Source of the DNA: Desulfuromonadales bacterium
GTDB lineage: Bacteria; Desulfobacterota; Desulfuromonadia; Desulfuromonadales; BM103
Direction of reading: 5' to 3'
NCBI GenBank assembly: GCA_029859485.1
Contig: JAOUDB010000173.1
Location: 1-5,967, forward strand
DNA length: 5,967 nucleotides
Shown: positions 5,487 through 5,967 of the stretch, one piece after another
How positions within the stretch are numbered: position 1 is the stretch's first letter
Layout of the letters: the number at the start of each line of letters is the position of its first letter
Made by a program: the position numbers and the translations under genes
The notes under the pieces: generated by a model
What the model saw: the letters and a program-made list of their open reading frames with translations, nothing else
What the model was told of the DNA's origin: nothing
The model's database searches: none

Positions 5487-5967
5487 TTAATTGGCGACAG
5501 CAGAGGCGTTCTTGCGTGTTGCCAGGTAGATACCCAGTCCAATCAGAACAACCCCTACCCCGTGATACCATCCGAATACTTCACCGAGAAAAGCAACAGC
5601 CATCAACCCTCCGAACACGGGCATCAGATGAATAAAAAGGCCAGCACGATTGGCTCCGACCAGTTCAACCCCACGATTGAAGCAAAGGTAAGAAACGATT
5701 GAAGGGAAAACCATGACGTAGGCGAGCACCAACAGTGTTGATGGGTTGAGCTGCATGCTGGCTACAGTGAAGGTCTCCCAGAGATAGAGAGGCACAAGCA
5801 AGATTGACCCAAGCCAGAAGGTTGTCGCGATAAAAGCCAGGGGATGAGCACGCGGACGTTTCCGCAACATAACCGAGTAACCTGCATAGCAGGCGATTGC
5901 AGTAAAGACCAGGAGGTCGCCACGATTGAAGGATAAAGCTAGCAGCCTTTCGAAATCGCCCCGGGCG
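5487..5967 (-). CDS. EamA/DMT-family transporter, C-terminal half (runs off the window)
   Basis: The frame stays open from the TAA at 5487-5489 to the right edge, giving 159 visible residues. The Met at 5868-5870 is internal, because the upstream codons continue the family sequence: FNRGDLLVFTAIACYAGYSV directly precedes it. This is the second EamA repeat of a drug/metabolite transporter (usual full length about 290-300 residues), so roughly the N-terminal half is missing. Within the visible part, helices lie at about 15-33, 45-63, 78-97, 106-127 and 131-149. Family hallmarks are NRGD-LL at the repeat start, the PSIVSYLCFNRGVELVGANRA segment and the FLGEVFGWYHGVGVVLIGLGIYL ending. It would export or exchange small metabolites such as amino acids in the inner membrane; the substrate cannot be told. 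It ends 105 bp before the small membrane protein gene on the same strand. Confidence 0.9.
   Translation of the reverse strand, partial: ARGDFERLLALSFNRGDLLVFTAIACYAGYSVMLRKRPRAHPLAFIATTFWLGSILLVPLYLWETFTVASMQLNPSTLLVLAYVMVFPSIVSYLCFNRGVELVGANRAGLFIHLMPVFGGLMAVAFLGEVFGWYHGVGVVLIGLGIYLATRKNASAVAN

Noticed and set aside
5370..5702. 110-codon + strand open frame covering the gap at 5382-5486
   Set aside because: Most of it is antisense to the EamA transporter, and no ribosome binding site precedes it.
5868..5870. ATG as the start of the EamA gene
   Set aside because: The codons upstream stay open to the window edge and read as conserved EamA sequence, so this Met is internal to a longer, truncated gene.

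Overview
The window is an ordinary-looking stretch of chromosome from a Gram-negative-like bacterium. It has about 50% GC, tight gene packing, ATG starts with clear Shine-Dalgarno (SD) sites, and Proteobacteria-type families (YedI/DUF808, hemolysin III, EamA transporter). A stand-alone receiver protein and an arginase paired with a LOR/SDH-type protein would fit a Desulfuromonas/Geobacter-like lineage. That is only an inference; nothing in the sequence fixes the taxon. I see no rRNA, tRNA, IS element, integrase, CRISPR array or phage gene.

Layout. Left part (+ strand): a single-domain response regulator with an unusual cysteine cluster (74-487), then 23 bp later a hotdog-fold acyl-CoA thioesterase (511-894). 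Just past the thioesterase stop is a G-rich tract that fits a four-run G-quadruplex motif (900-922). Next, on the - strand, is a DUF808/YedI membrane protein (996-1952) that starts at TTG. A 277-bp divergent spacer separates it from a hemolysin III-family 7-TM protein (+, 2230-2886).

Right part (all - strand, read right to left): the C-terminal half of an EamA/DMT transporter cut by the window edge (5487 to beyond 5967), an unrecognised four-helix membrane protein (5010-5381), then a two-gene operon. The operon encodes a LOR/SDH-domain (TIGR00300-type) protein, probably an ornithine cyclodeaminase (3809-4900), and arginase (2895-3785). A good sigma70-type promoter with a perfect TTGACA lies in front of it.

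How the genes work together: arginase makes ornithine and urea from arginine, and the LOR/SDH-domain enzyme would convert ornithine to proline and ammonia. The pair would therefore be a two-enzyme arginine-to-proline route, comparable to the cyanobacterial AgrE/ArgZ fusion but with arginase replacing the arginine dihydrolase domain. This operon is the most interesting item in the window. The other genes look like unrelated housekeeping or envelope functions.
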